In this document: positions 7,600-15,800 of the stretch, in pieces
Position numbering within the stretch: position 1 is the stretch's first letter
Layout: every line of letters starts with the position of its first letter
Origin: Synergistota bacterium
GTDB taxonomy: Bacteria > Synergistota > Synergistia > Synergistales > Synergistaceae
NCBI GenBank assembly: GCA_023450745.1
Contig: JAEXGR010000019.1
Coordinates: 1-32,875, forward strand
Direction of reading: 5' to 3'
DNA: 32,875 nucleotides
Notes under the pieces: generated by a model
What the model was told of the DNA's origin: nothing
The model's input: only the letters and a program-made list of their open reading frames with translations
Databases searched by the model: none
Program-made: the position numbers and the translations under genes

Positions 7600-9579
7600 T
7601 TAAAGAAGTTCCTCCATTTCGTCAAGGGTTTCGGTAAACTGTTTCACGACCGCGTTGACGGGCTCCGGCGTGCTCATGTCGACGCCCGCGCCCTTGAGCA
7701 GTTCGATGGGGTAGTCCGAGCCGCCCTTTGTGAGGAAGTTCAGATACCGCTCTGTGGCGGGCGCGCCCTGTTCGAGAATCGCGCCCGCGAGCGCCGTCGC
7801 CGCCGAGAAGCCCGTCGCGTACTGATAGACGTAGAAGGGGCTGTAGAAGTGAGGAATGCGCGACCATTCCATTTTGAGCGGCTCGTCGATAACGACCGTT
7901 TCGCCGTAATATTTTCTATTGAGCGCGTACCAGAGCTCTTTGAGCCCCTCGGGCGTAGTGTCGCCGCCGTTTGCCGCGCGGCGGTGCGCTTCGCGCTCGA
8001 AGGAGGCGAACATCGTCTGGCGGTAGACCGTCGTGCGGATGTTTTCCAGGCGGCGGTTCAGCAGGTAGAGGCGGCGTTTTTTCTTCTCCGTCTCGGACAG
8101 CAGCCCGGAGAGGAACAGCACCTCGTTGGTCGTGGAGGCTACCTCGGCGGTGAAGATGCAGTAGTCGGCGGTCGCGTACGGCTGGCTGCGGCGCGAGTAG
8201 AAGCTGTGCATCGAGTGTCCCATCTCGTGGACGAGGGTCATTACATCGTTGAGGTTGTTGGTGTAGTTCATGAATATATAGGGGTGCGTCCCGTAGGAGC
8301 CCCAGGAGTAAGCGCCGCTGCGCTTGCCGCGGTTCGGGAAGACGTCCGCCCAGCCGTCGCCGAGGCCGGCCCGTATCTGCGTAAGGTATTCCTCTCCGAG
8401 CGGCGCGAGATATTTATACATCATCTCCTTCGCCTCGCTCCAGGCGATCTCTTTGAAGGGGTCGGCGACGAGCGGTACGTAAAGGTCGTACATGTGAAGC
8501 TCTTTCACCTTCAGGATCTTTTTGCGCAGCTCCATATAACGGTACATCGGCGCGAGGTTGTCCTCCAGTGTGTCCACGAGATTGTCGTAGACGGAGACGG
8601 GGATGTTGTTCGCGTCCAGCGCCTCCGCGAGCGGCGACTCATACTTGCGGCACTCGGCGTAGAATTTCGCGGTCTTGAGCATGCCGTCGAAGGTCGCGCC
8701 GAGGGTGTTTTTCATCGCGGCGTACGGCGTGTACAGCGACTCGAAAGCCGCCCGGCGCACCGAGCGTTTCGGCGAGCGCAGATAGGAGACGGCGCGCTCC
8801 TCGGACATCTCGACTTTGTCGCCCGTCTCGTCTTTTATCGGCGGAAACTCCATGTCGGCGTTCGTCAGCATCGAAAAGGCGTTATCCGCCACTCCCGCGA
8901 GGTCTCCGGCGCGCGCCAGTATCATCTCCTCCGCCTCGGAGAGGACGTGGGCGCGCTGGCGCAGCAGCTCGCGCAGGGAGAAGGCATAATCGGCGAGCTC
9001 CGGCGCTTTTGTAAACTCTTCCAGCCGTTCCTGCGGCATCTCGAGTATCTCAGGCGTGATATAGCTCGCGCGGGCGGAGAACTCCACCGAAAGCGCCGAG
9101 ACCCGATTCGCGGGCCCCTGGTATTTCGAGTCGGCGGTGTCCTCGTGGCTTTTCATATTGGCGTAGACGAAGAGCTTGCCGAGCGTGATCGAAAGGTCGT
9201 CGCGCAGCGCGAAGAGCTTCGCCATCCGCGCGGGAGATTCGGCGAGCGTGCCCTTGAAAGCCGCGATTTCAGGCAGCCGCGCCTTGAGCGCCGCGAAAGC
9301 CTCTTCCCATTTCTCCTGCGAGGGATAAATGTCCTCCAGCTTCCATTTATAATCGTCCGGCATGGCGGCGCGTTCCGGCAGGACCGCGCCGCGTCCCAGC
9401 TCCAGCTCTCTGCGCGCCGCCCCCTGTTCGCTTTTGCGAACTTTAGAGACTTCCTTGGGGGGCAAGCCTGCGGATGCGTTTGCCGCGCGCGCCGCCCCCT
9501 GTTCGCCCTGGCGAACCTTGGAGACTTCTTTTGGGGGCAAGCCTGCGGATGCGCTTGCCGTTGTTTTTTCTATCGACAT
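7600..9579 (-). CDS. pepF: Oligoendopeptidase F (M3B zinc metallopeptidase) with a repeat-bearing N-terminal extension
   Basis: This is a cytoplasmic thimet-type peptidase of 659 residues that cleaves short peptides, fitting peptide fermentation. The catalytic HEMGH motif is H451-E452-x-x-H455, with the third zinc ligand E479 in TAEVAST. The family's usual opening, DDYKWKLEDIYPS, begins only near residue 74. Before it lie two 25-residue copies of A-S-A-G-L-P-P-K-E-V-S-K-V-R (about 10-34 and 35-56). GGAGG stands 8 bases before the ATG at 9579, so the extension should be translated. An ordinary PepF of about 600 residues would not have it. The gene is transcribed with the MBL hydrolase downstream and diverges from the aminotransferase-fold gene at 9719. 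Confidence 0.93.
   Translation of the reverse strand: MSIEKTTASASAGLPPKEVSKVRQGEQGAARAANASAGLPPKEVSKVRKSEQGAARRELELGRGAVLPERAAMPDDYKWKLEDIYPSQEKWEEAFAALKARLPEIAAFKGTLAESPARMAKLFALRDDLSITLGKLFVYANMKSHEDTADSKYQGPANRVSALSVEFSARASYITPEILEMPQERLEEFTKAPELADYAFSLRELLRQRAHVLSEAEEMILARAGDLAGVADNAFSMLTNADMEFPPIKDETGDKVEMSEERAVSYLRSPKRSVRRAAFESLYTPYAAMKNTLGATFDGMLKTAKFYAECRKYESPLAEALDANNIPVSVYDNLVDTLEDNLAPMYRYMELRKKILKVKELHMYDLYVPLVADPFKEIAWSEAKEMMYKYLAPLGEEYLTQIRAGLGDGWADVFPNRGKRSGAYSWGSYGTHPYIFMNYTNNLNDVMTLVHEMGHSMHSFYSRRSQPYATADYCIFTAEVASTTNEVLFLSGLLSETEKKKRRLYLLNRRLENIRTTVYRQTMFASFEREAHRRAANGGDTTPEGLKELWYALNRKYYGETVVIDEPLKMEWSRIPHFYSPFYVYQYATGFSAATALAGAILEQGAPATERYLNFLTKGGSDYPIELLKGAGVDMSTPEPVNAVVKQFTETLDEMEELL
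9411..9560 (-). repeat. Two tandem 75-bp palindromic repeats inside the pepF coding region
   Basis: The two copies (about 9412-9485 and 9487-9559) have a 75-bp period, exactly 25 codons. Each contains two small inverted repeats: GTTCGC-TTTT-GCGAAC in one copy against GTTCGCC-CT-GGCGAAC in the other, and GGCAAG...(C/T)TTGCC in both. The copies differ at scattered bases but keep the stems and the reading frame. The pattern resembles coding-sequence-inserted palindromic elements such as those known in Rickettsia; I claim analogy and not homology. Confidence 0.75.
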
Positions 9580-9718
9580 TGTTTTTTCCTCCAGTTTCAG
9601 ACGTCATTATCTTTGCCAGTTTTCCTATTCTACCTCAATTCGTGCTTGCATATACAGATGATAAAGCGGAAAATATAGATGAAAATCCGGCGTAAGGCCG
9701 TGATAACGGGAGGCTGCA

Positions 9719-10900
9719 ATGAAATACGATTTTAATAAATACATGGACAGAAGGGGTACCGACTGCGAGAAGTGGGACGGCATGAAGGATGATTTCGGCC
9801 GCGACGACCTGCTCGCCATGTGGGTCGCCGATATGGACTTTCCCGCGCCGCCGGAGGTGCTCGAAGCGATACACAAAAAGGTAGACGGCGGGGCGCTCGG
9901 TTATCCGATGATCACCGACTCGCTGCGCGACGCGATCCGCGCCTGGGAGAAAGAGCGCTACGGCTGGGAATTTGGCCGCGAGGCGCTAAGCTGGGCCCCG
10001 GGAGTCGTCGCGGGCCTCTCCTTCGCGGTGATGGGGCTGACGAAGCCCGGCGACCAGATAATCATCCAGACGCCGGTCTACATGCCTTTCTACCGGACCG
10101 TCCGCGAGGCGGGGCGCATCATCGTCAAGAACCCGCTCGTCTATGAAAACGGCCGCTACACGATGAACTTTGAGGAGCTTGAGCGGCTCGTTTCGCCGAC
10201 CTGCCGCACGCTGATCCTCTGCAGCCCGCACAACCCCGTGGCGCGCGTCTGGAGCCGTGAGGAGCTGGAACGGCTCGCCGATATCGCGGTGCGCAAAAAT
10301 ATGATCATCATCGCCGACGAAATACACCAGGACCTCGTCTTCAGCGACGCGAAGCACATTTGCATCGGCTCGCTGCCGGGGATGGCGGAGCGCACCGTCA
10401 CCTTCATCGCGCCGAGCAAGACCTTCAACATCGCGGGAATGAAGGCCTCCGTCGCGATAATCCCCGACGATTTCCTGCGCGGCGTCTACGTCTCCGTCAT
10501 TGAGAGATTCCATCTCAACTCGCTGAACATTCTCGGCATCACGGCGATGGAGGCCGCCTACGGCAAATGCGGCGAGTGGCACAAAGCGCTGATGGCTCAC
10601 CTCGAGGGCAACCGCGACTACATGGAGGCCTTTGTCAAAGAACGGCTGCCGAAGGCGCACATGGATCACCCCGAGGGCACCTATATCTTCTGGATCGACT
10701 TCCGCGGCTACGGTTTCAACGACAAGACGCTGACGGACTTCCTCGTCAACGAGGCGAAGGTGGCGCTTGACCCCGGCGCGTGGTTCGGCGTCGAGGGCGA
10801 AGGCTTCGCGCGGCTCAACATCGGCACGACGCGCGCCATGCTTAAAGAGGGGCTGGAGCGTATAGCCGACGCGCTGGATAAAAGAGAAAACAAAAAATAA
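9719..10900 (+). CDS. MalY/PatB-type PLP-dependent C-S beta-lyase (aminotransferase fold)
   Basis: This is a fold-type I PLP enzyme of 393 residues, the usual length for MalY/PatB cystathionine beta-lyases. These cleave cystathionine or cysteine-type substrates to pyruvate, ammonia and a thiol. Visible landmarks are the opening MKYDFNKYMDRRGTDCEKW, MWVADMDFPAPPEV, the PLP-site ADEIHQDLVF, the Schiff-base lysine K234 in APSKTFNIAG and the carboxylate-binding Arg near RLNIGT. Where relatives usually read NP-x-G-R-V-W, this protein reads NPVARVW, a small change near the cofactor. GGGAGG precedes the ATG. It is probably co-transcribed with the FAH-family gene 21 bp downstream. Confidence 0.88.
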   Translation: MKYDFNKYMDRRGTDCEKWDGMKDDFGRDDLLAMWVADMDFPAPPEVLEAIHKKVDGGALGYPMITDSLRDAIRAWEKERYGWEFGREALSWAPGVVAGLSFAVMGLTKPGDQIIIQTPVYMPFYRTVREAGRIIVKNPLVYENGRYTMNFEELERLVSPTCRTLILCSPHNPVARVWSREELERLADIAVRKNMIIIADEIHQDLVFSDAKHICIGSLPGMAERTVTFIAPSKTFNIAGMKASVAIIPDDFLRGVYVSVIERFHLNSLNILGITAMEAAYGKCGEWHKALMAHLEGNRDYMEAFVKERLPKAHMDHPEGTYIFWIDFRGYGFNDKTLTDFLVNEAKVALDPGAWFGVEGEGFARLNIGTTRAMLKEGLERIADALDKRENKK

Positions 10901-10921
10901 AAGGATAAAGGGGAAATTATT

Positions 10922-11704
10922 GTGGCGAAGAAAGAAGCTCCAGTACGTTACTGCCGCTTCATGGTCGACGGGCGTTCGTACAGCGGACAGATACGCGGCA
11001 GCTCGGTAGATATCGTAGAGGGAGATCCCTTTTCGGGGATCATTTCGCATATCCGCCTGAGCTATCCTGTGGAGCGTGTGAAATTCCTGCCCCCATTCGC
11101 GCCGAAAAAACTCTGGTGCATCGGACGCAACTATGTGGGGCATGTGAAGGAACTGGCTCATGACGTCCCCGAGGAGCCGATGGTCTTCCTCAAGGCGACC
11201 TCCGCCATCATCGGGGCGAACGACTTCATCCGCATCCCCGCCTGGGCCGGGACCATTCACTACGAGGGCGAGCTCGCCGTCGTCATCGGCAAGGCCGGAA
11301 AAAATATCAGCGAAGAAGAGGCCTACGACCACGTCCTTGGCTACACGATCATGAACGACGTCACGGCGCGCGCGCTGCAAAACAAAGACGGACAGTGGAC
11401 GCGCGCCAAGAGCTTCGACACCTTCGCCCCCTTAGGCCCCGCGCTGCTGCTGACGAAGGAGCTGCCGAAAGAGACGCGGGTCGTGACCCGCCTTAACGGC
11501 AAAGTGGTGCAGGACGGCGCGATCGAGCAGATGATATTCCCCATCCCGCGCCTCATCGCGCACATCAGCCGTTTCGCGGCGCTTGAGGAGGGGGACGTCA
11601 TTTCCACCGGCACGCCGCAGGGCGTCGGGGAGATTAAGGCCGGAGACCTCATAGAGGTCGAAATCGAGCCCATCGGCATGCTGAAAAACATCTGCAGCGA
11701 ATAG
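10922..11704 (+). CDS. Fumarylacetoacetate hydrolase (FAH) family protein
   Basis: This 260-residue protein has a short N-terminal domain and a C-terminal FAH domain from about residue 60. Family features seen are LWCIGRNYVGHVKEL, the metal-binding carboxylates in HYEGELAVVIG (two Glu) and NDVTAR (Asp), a KSFDTFAPLGP block and the closing STGTPQGVG turn. Members include acylpyruvases, oxaloacetate decarboxylases and 2-hydroxyhepta-2,4-diene-1,7-dioate isomerases, all acting on 2-oxo acids with Mg2+. The exact substrate cannot be read from sequence. An oxaloacetate decarboxylase would fit the oxaloacetate-producing operon further right, but that is speculation. The start is a GTG with AAGGGG 8 bases upstream. 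Confidence 0.88.
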   Translation: MAKKEAPVRYCRFMVDGRSYSGQIRGSSVDIVEGDPFSGIISHIRLSYPVERVKFLPPFAPKKLWCIGRNYVGHVKELAHDVPEEPMVFLKATSAIIGANDFIRIPAWAGTIHYEGELAVVIGKAGKNISEEEAYDHVLGYTIMNDVTARALQNKDGQWTRAKSFDTFAPLGPALLLTKELPKETRVVTRLNGKVVQDGAIEQMIFPIPRLIAHISRFAALEEGDVISTGTPQGVGEIKAGDLIEVEIEPIGMLKNICSE

Positions 11705-11729
11705 GAAATACTGCGTAAAACGTAAATCG

Positions 11730-11776
11730 CTCCCGCAGCATGGACGCCTGACGACGCCGCGCCGCGGGAGTTTTTG
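11730..11776 (+). terminator. Rho-independent terminator after the FAH-family gene
   Basis: A 7-bp stem, CTCCCGC (11730-11736) with GCGGGAG (11764-11770), is followed at once by TTTTTG. The 27-base loop is long but itself GC-rich. It lies 26 bp after the stop codon and would end the two-gene plus-strand transcript. Confidence 0.7.
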
Positions 11777-12002
11777 TATTTCCGCCGTAGGGCCCGCTGT
11801 TGCAAGGAATATACCAAGGACCCGTACCGGCGTCATGGCCGCGTGTTTTTTTTTGCGTTTATCCCTGCCAGATGCCGAATCGATCGTTGCCGGCCGCCGT
11901 TTTGCGGGCCGGATTTTATCCCTTTTCGCAGTGGTGCTGGGCGTGTTAAATTTGGCATGAATCTTGACGGATGAATGGCATTGATGAATACGGCGGTTAT
12001 TA

Positions 12003-12030
12003 TTGGGCCGAATAAGTTTGATGCTATACT
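12003..12030 (+). promoter_or_regulatory. Candidate promoter for the hybrid histidine kinase gene
   Basis: An extended -10 element, TGCTATACT (12022-12030), follows a weak -35 candidate, TTGGGC (12003-12008), with a 16-bp spacer. The extended TGn motif can compensate for a poor -35 box. Transcription would start near 12037, leaving a leader of about 360 bases. Confidence 0.4.
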
Positions 12031-12397
12031 CGCCTAAGAATATTTATATTTGCCGGTACCGAGCGTTCCCGGATAACTGAGATGTTTCCGGACGCCTGGC
12101 GCGGGGGCTTTGCGCGGCTGTCATGATGTTTTTCGTCTGATGGCGCTGCGAAAGGCTGTCTTTCGGGTTAAAGATCAGGGCCTCGAAAGCCGCGTTGGCG
12201 GCCGGCGAACAGGCGACGATTACCTCCGGCGTTATGAGTCCTTTCCTGCATGCCGGGGGAAGTCCGACGGAGATGCAGCCTTTATTTTTCCGGCGCGTTC
12301 CTGAACGTATAAATCAGAAACTAAAATTGGCGGGCTGCTTGATGTATAAAAAGTCATGTTATTTAAATATACGGAAGCCGCAAGAGGCGGCGCGGTC
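12031..12397 (+). other. Long leader before the hybrid kinase gene, no gene supported
   Basis: There is no convincing ORF here, although short open readings exist. Potential RNA structure includes a hairpin of GCGT+CCGGA pairing with TCCGG+ACGC (12063-12095), a small GCGC...GCGC hairpin just after it, and CTGCAT...ATGCAG near 12247-12277. No known riboswitch consensus could be matched. The upstream part of the gap (11777-12002) shows nothing further. Confidence 0.35.
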
Positions 12398-15300
12398 ATG
12401 AGCGAGGGAACGTTTTTACGGAAGCTCGCCGCGGCGGTTCTTGCCGCGGCGCTGCTGGCGGGGGTTTTTGTTCCCCGCGTGCTTGCCTCTTCTGAATTAA
12501 AGACGGTCAGGGCGGGCTTTTTTACCTTCGGCGGTTACCACATGACGGATAAAAACGGGAACAGGTCCGGCTACGGCTATGAATATTTGCAGCGGATGTC
12601 CAAATACAACAATTGGCGGTACGAGTATATCGGCGAAGACAAAAGCTGGCGGGAAATGCAGGAGATGCTCGCCGGCGGAGAGATTGACATCCTGACGCCG
12701 GCGCATAAGACGAAGGAGCGGCTTGCGAGGTTTGATTTTTCCGACGAGCCCATCGGCATCAGTACGACGATCTTCACCATCCGCGCCGGAAACGGCGCCT
12801 TCCCGATCGGCGATTTTTCCGCCCTTGACGGTGTGCGGGTCGGCCTGCTGAGAGGCAACGCCATAAACGGCGGCTTTACCCGCTACGCCGCGAAGAACGG
12901 TTTTTCTTACCGGCCGGTCTATTTTGACAGCGACGCGGAGATGCTCGCCGCCTTACAGGACGGAAAAATCATCGACGCCCTGGTCACGAGCAACCTGCGC
13001 GCCATCCGCCGCGAGTGGGTGGTGGCGGAGTTTGACCCTCAGCCCTTTTACGCGATGGTCAGGAAGGGCGACGGCGAAATGCTGAAAGAGGTCAACGCCG
13101 CGATCAAACAGGTCAATACCAACAATACGACTTTACAGGCGATGCTGCGGGACAAATATTATTCGCCGGACAGCGGCGACGATATCCCCTTCACCGCCGG
13201 CGAACGGCTGTACCTGCAAAAGCTGCGCGAGTCGGCGTCCGCCGTCAACGTGCTCATGAACCCCGCCCGCCGGCCGTTGTCCTACGTTGAGGACGGGGAA
13301 ATGCGCGGCATTATCCCGCAGATCGCGGCGGCGGTCTTCGGGAGGCTCGATATCCCCTACACCGCGGTCGTCACGACCTCCAGGGAAGAGTATTTCGCGG
13401 CGGCGCGAGCGCCGGAAACTATCGTTTACTTTGATACGCGCGCCGATTACAACCTTGCGGAGCAAAACGGCTATAAATTGACGGAGCCATATTTGCGGGA
13501 AACCATCTCTCAAATCAGAAGGACGGGGTTCTCCGGAGAGATCGAAACGGTTGCGGTGCTGCGGTTAAGCGACATCCCGGAGGAATACCTCCATTCGCTA
13601 TGCGGCGGGGCGCGGCTGATATATTTTGACGAAGACGACGAATGCGTACGCGCCGTGCGTGACGGCCGGGCTGACGTGACCTACCGCTATACCTATCGCG
13701 CGCAGGAATATATGTATCACGACGTCCGCAACGAGCTTCAATCGGTGCTGATGCCGAAATACAGAACGTACTTCGCCGCCGGCGTCAGGGCGGCGGCGAA
13801 CCCGCTGCTGCTGTCGATTATCAATAAAGGCGTGCAGGCGATGCGCGACGAGGAGATCAACGCGATCATCCTCAACAACACCCTTACGGTCACGCCGAGA
13901 CTGACGCTCGCGGATTTTTTTTATCAATATCGTTTCCCCGCCGTTCTGCTCGGCGTGATGTCGTTGCTGCTGCTTGCTCTGACAGCGGCGCTCTTCGCCA
14001 TCCGGCAGCGGAGCTACAACAAAATCGCCGCCAAGAACGACGCGCTTGCCGCGGCGGTCGCCCAGGCGAAATATGCCAACGAAGCGAAGGGGCGTTTTCT
14101 CTCCAGCATGAGCCACGAGATCAGGACGCCCATGAACGCGATCGTCGGGATCACGGAAATCGCGAAGGCGCACATCGGCGAACCGGAGCGGATCGCAAAC
14201 TGTCTGGCGAAGATCGAAACTTCGTCGAAGCTGCTGCTTAACATCGTCAACGACGTGCTGGATATGTCGGCGATCGAGAGGGCGAAGCTGAAGATCGCCA
14301 GCGCGGAATTTGATATAAAAGACGTGCTGACGAATCTGTCCAATATATATTACCCGCAGTGCGCGGAAAAAGGGGTAAAGTTCGACCTCGCCGCCAATAT
14401 CGACGACGAAATGCTGATCGGAGATCAGCTGCGCGTCAGCCAGATATTGATGAATCTGGTCTCTAACGCCTTCAAGTTTACGCCCGCCGGCGGCCGGATA
14501 AAGGTTATTGCCGCGCAGACGGTGCGGAACGGCGAAAACACCTTTATTCGCTTCACCGTCTCTGATACGGGCATCGGCATGTCAAAGGAGTTTCAGGCAA
14601 AGCTGTTTTCTTCGTTTGAACAGGAGGATGCCGAAACCGCCCGGCGGTACGGCGGCAGCGGGCTCGGCCTGGCGATCACTAAGAATCTCGTCGGCCTGAT
14701 GCACGGCGCGATCGATGTGGCCTCGGAGCCGGACAAAGGCACCGTCGTCACCGTCGACCTTCCCTTTAAAGTAAGCGGAGAGAGGACAAGCCGCAGCGGC
14801 GTAAGCGCCTCGGGGCTGCTGCGGGCGCTGATCGCCGACGACGACCTGGACGCGGTCGAATATATATCTATCGTCCTCGAGCGCCTGGGCGTTCAATACG
14901 ACACGGCCTGCTCCGGAAAAGCGGCCATCGAGATGACCGCCAAAGAATACGGCGAGGGCGGCGGCTACAACGTCTGTTTCCTCGACTGGAAGATGCCGGA
15001 TGTCAGCGGGCTGGAGGTCGCCAGAAAAATCCGCGAACATTATGATAAGGATACGCTTATCATCGTGGTCTCCGCCTATGATCTTTCGGAGATCGAGGAG
15101 GAGGCCAAAGCGGCCGGCGCGAACATGTTGCTGCAAAAGCCGCTGTTCCAGTCGACGGTCTCCGACCTGGTCATGGGCCTTATCTGCGATGTCAGCCGGC
15201 GCGAAGCGCCAGGCGCGGCCAAGTATGATTTTGGCGGAGAGCGGCTGCTGCTGGCCGAAGATAACGACCTTAACGCCGAGATCGCGCTGGAACTGCTGGA

Positions 15301-15643
15301 AATGGTGCATATCAGGGCGGACCGCGCGGCGGACGGCCGGCAGGCGGTTGAGATGATGACTTCCTCCGCGCCCGGCACATACGACATGATACTGATGGAT
15401 ATTCAGATGCCGGTCATGGATGGCTATGAGGCTGCGAGGGCCATACGGGCTTCCGCGCATCCGCAGGCGGCGTCCATTCCGATTTACGCGATGACCGCCA
15501 ACGCCTTTTCCGAAGACGTCAGCGCCGCTCTCTCCGCGGGGATGAACGGGCACATCGCCAAACCGATCGATACGTGGACGCTTTATGAGACGATAAAGAG
15601 GGCGACGGGACGCGCTGGAGATACGCGGACCGGGCGGGGCTGA
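12398..15643 (+). CDS. BvgS-like hybrid sensor histidine kinase with two periplasmic solute-binding domains and two receivers
   Basis: This 1081-residue membrane sensor begins with a signal peptide (FLRKLAAAVLAAALLAG). It continues with two SBP_bac_3-type periplasmic domains (about 35-260 and 265-500), one transmembrane helix near 512-534 and a short coiled linker. Next come the HisKA domain with phospho-acceptor H573 in SMSHEIRTPMN and the HATPase domain with DTGIGMS and GGSGLGLAI. Two receiver domains follow, with D863 (FLDWKMPD) and D1001 (LMDIQMPVMDG). There is no Hpt domain. It would sense a small solute, perhaps an amino acid, outside the membrane. The ATG at 12398 gives a clean signal peptide; the ATG at 12356 would add 14 residues. 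Its output regulator is not adjacent. Confidence 0.9.
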   Translation: MSEGTFLRKLAAAVLAAALLAGVFVPRVLASSELKTVRAGFFTFGGYHMTDKNGNRSGYGYEYLQRMSKYNNWRYEYIGEDKSWREMQEMLAGGEIDILTPAHKTKERLARFDFSDEPIGISTTIFTIRAGNGAFPIGDFSALDGVRVGLLRGNAINGGFTRYAAKNGFSYRPVYFDSDAEMLAALQDGKIIDALVTSNLRAIRREWVVAEFDPQPFYAMVRKGDGEMLKEVNAAIKQVNTNNTTLQAMLRDKYYSPDSGDDIPFTAGERLYLQKLRESASAVNVLMNPARRPLSYVEDGEMRGIIPQIAAAVFGRLDIPYTAVVTTSREEYFAAARAPETIVYFDTRADYNLAEQNGYKLTEPYLRETISQIRRTGFSGEIETVAVLRLSDIPEEYLHSLCGGARLIYFDEDDECVRAVRDGRADVTYRYTYRAQEYMYHDVRNELQSVLMPKYRTYFAAGVRAAANPLLLSIINKGVQAMRDEEINAIILNNTLTVTPRLTLADFFYQYRFPAVLLGVMSLLLLALTAALFAIRQRSYNKIAAKNDALAAAVAQAKYANEAKGRFLSSMSHEIRTPMNAIVGITEIAKAHIGEPERIANCLAKIETSSKLLLNIVNDVLDMSAIERAKLKIASAEFDIKDVLTNLSNIYYPQCAEKGVKFDLAANIDDEMLIGDQLRVSQILMNLVSNAFKFTPAGGRIKVIAAQTVRNGENTFIRFTVSDTGIGMSKEFQAKLFSSFEQEDAETARRYGGSGLGLAITKNLVGLMHGAIDVASEPDKGTVVTVDLPFKVSGERTSRSGVSASGLLRALIADDDLDAVEYISIVLERLGVQYDTACSGKAAIEMTAKEYGEGGGYNVCFLDWKMPDVSGLEVARKIREHYDKDTLIIVVSAYDLSEIEEEAKAAGANMLLQKPLFQSTVSDLVMGLICDVSRREAPGAAKYDFGGERLLLAEDNDLNAEIALELLEMVHIRADRAADGRQAVEMMTSSAPGTYDMILMDIQMPVMDGYEAARAIRASAHPQAASIPIYAMTANAFSEDVSAALSAGMNGHIAKPIDTWTLYETIKRATGRAGDTRTGRG

Positions 15644-15710
15644 TCTTCAAAAGCCGTCCGCGCCCGCCGCAGCAAAAGACGGGCGCGCGGCAATAAAGAC
15701 GAAACCGCGC

Positions 15711-15731
15711 TCCTCCGTATCAGGCGGAGGA
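15711..15731 (+). other. Hairpin ahead of the diguanylate cyclase gene
   Basis: TCCTCCG (15711-15717) pairs perfectly with CGGAGGA (15725-15731) across a 7-base loop. A second GC-rich pairing, CGCGCCCG with CGGGCGCG, lies just upstream. Neither is followed by a T run, so these may be mRNA structures or a weak factor-dependent stop after the kinase gene. Confidence 0.3.
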
Positions 15732-15800
15732 ACGCCGCAGGAAACGACAGGATAAATATTTAAGAGAAGAGTATCTTTTGCCTTCGTGGGAGGGTCATTG

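Noticed and set aside
7465..9678. Very long plus-strand open frame (737 codons) opposite pepF
   Set aside because: It lies antisense to a clear M3B peptidase and the MBL gene, is Arg/Val-rich as expected for a shadow of GC-rich DNA, has no ribosome site and matches no family.
12100..12300. c-di-GMP (GEMM) or molybdenum-cofactor riboswitch in the kinase leader
   Set aside because: Some GC-rich hairpins and a CGAAAG segment look tempting, but the conserved core strings of either riboswitch are not present.
11774..12304. Short plus-strand frames at 11774-11974 and 12110-12304
   Set aside because: They lack ribosome sites, have Arg-rich arbitrary composition and lie after a terminator or in the kinase leader.
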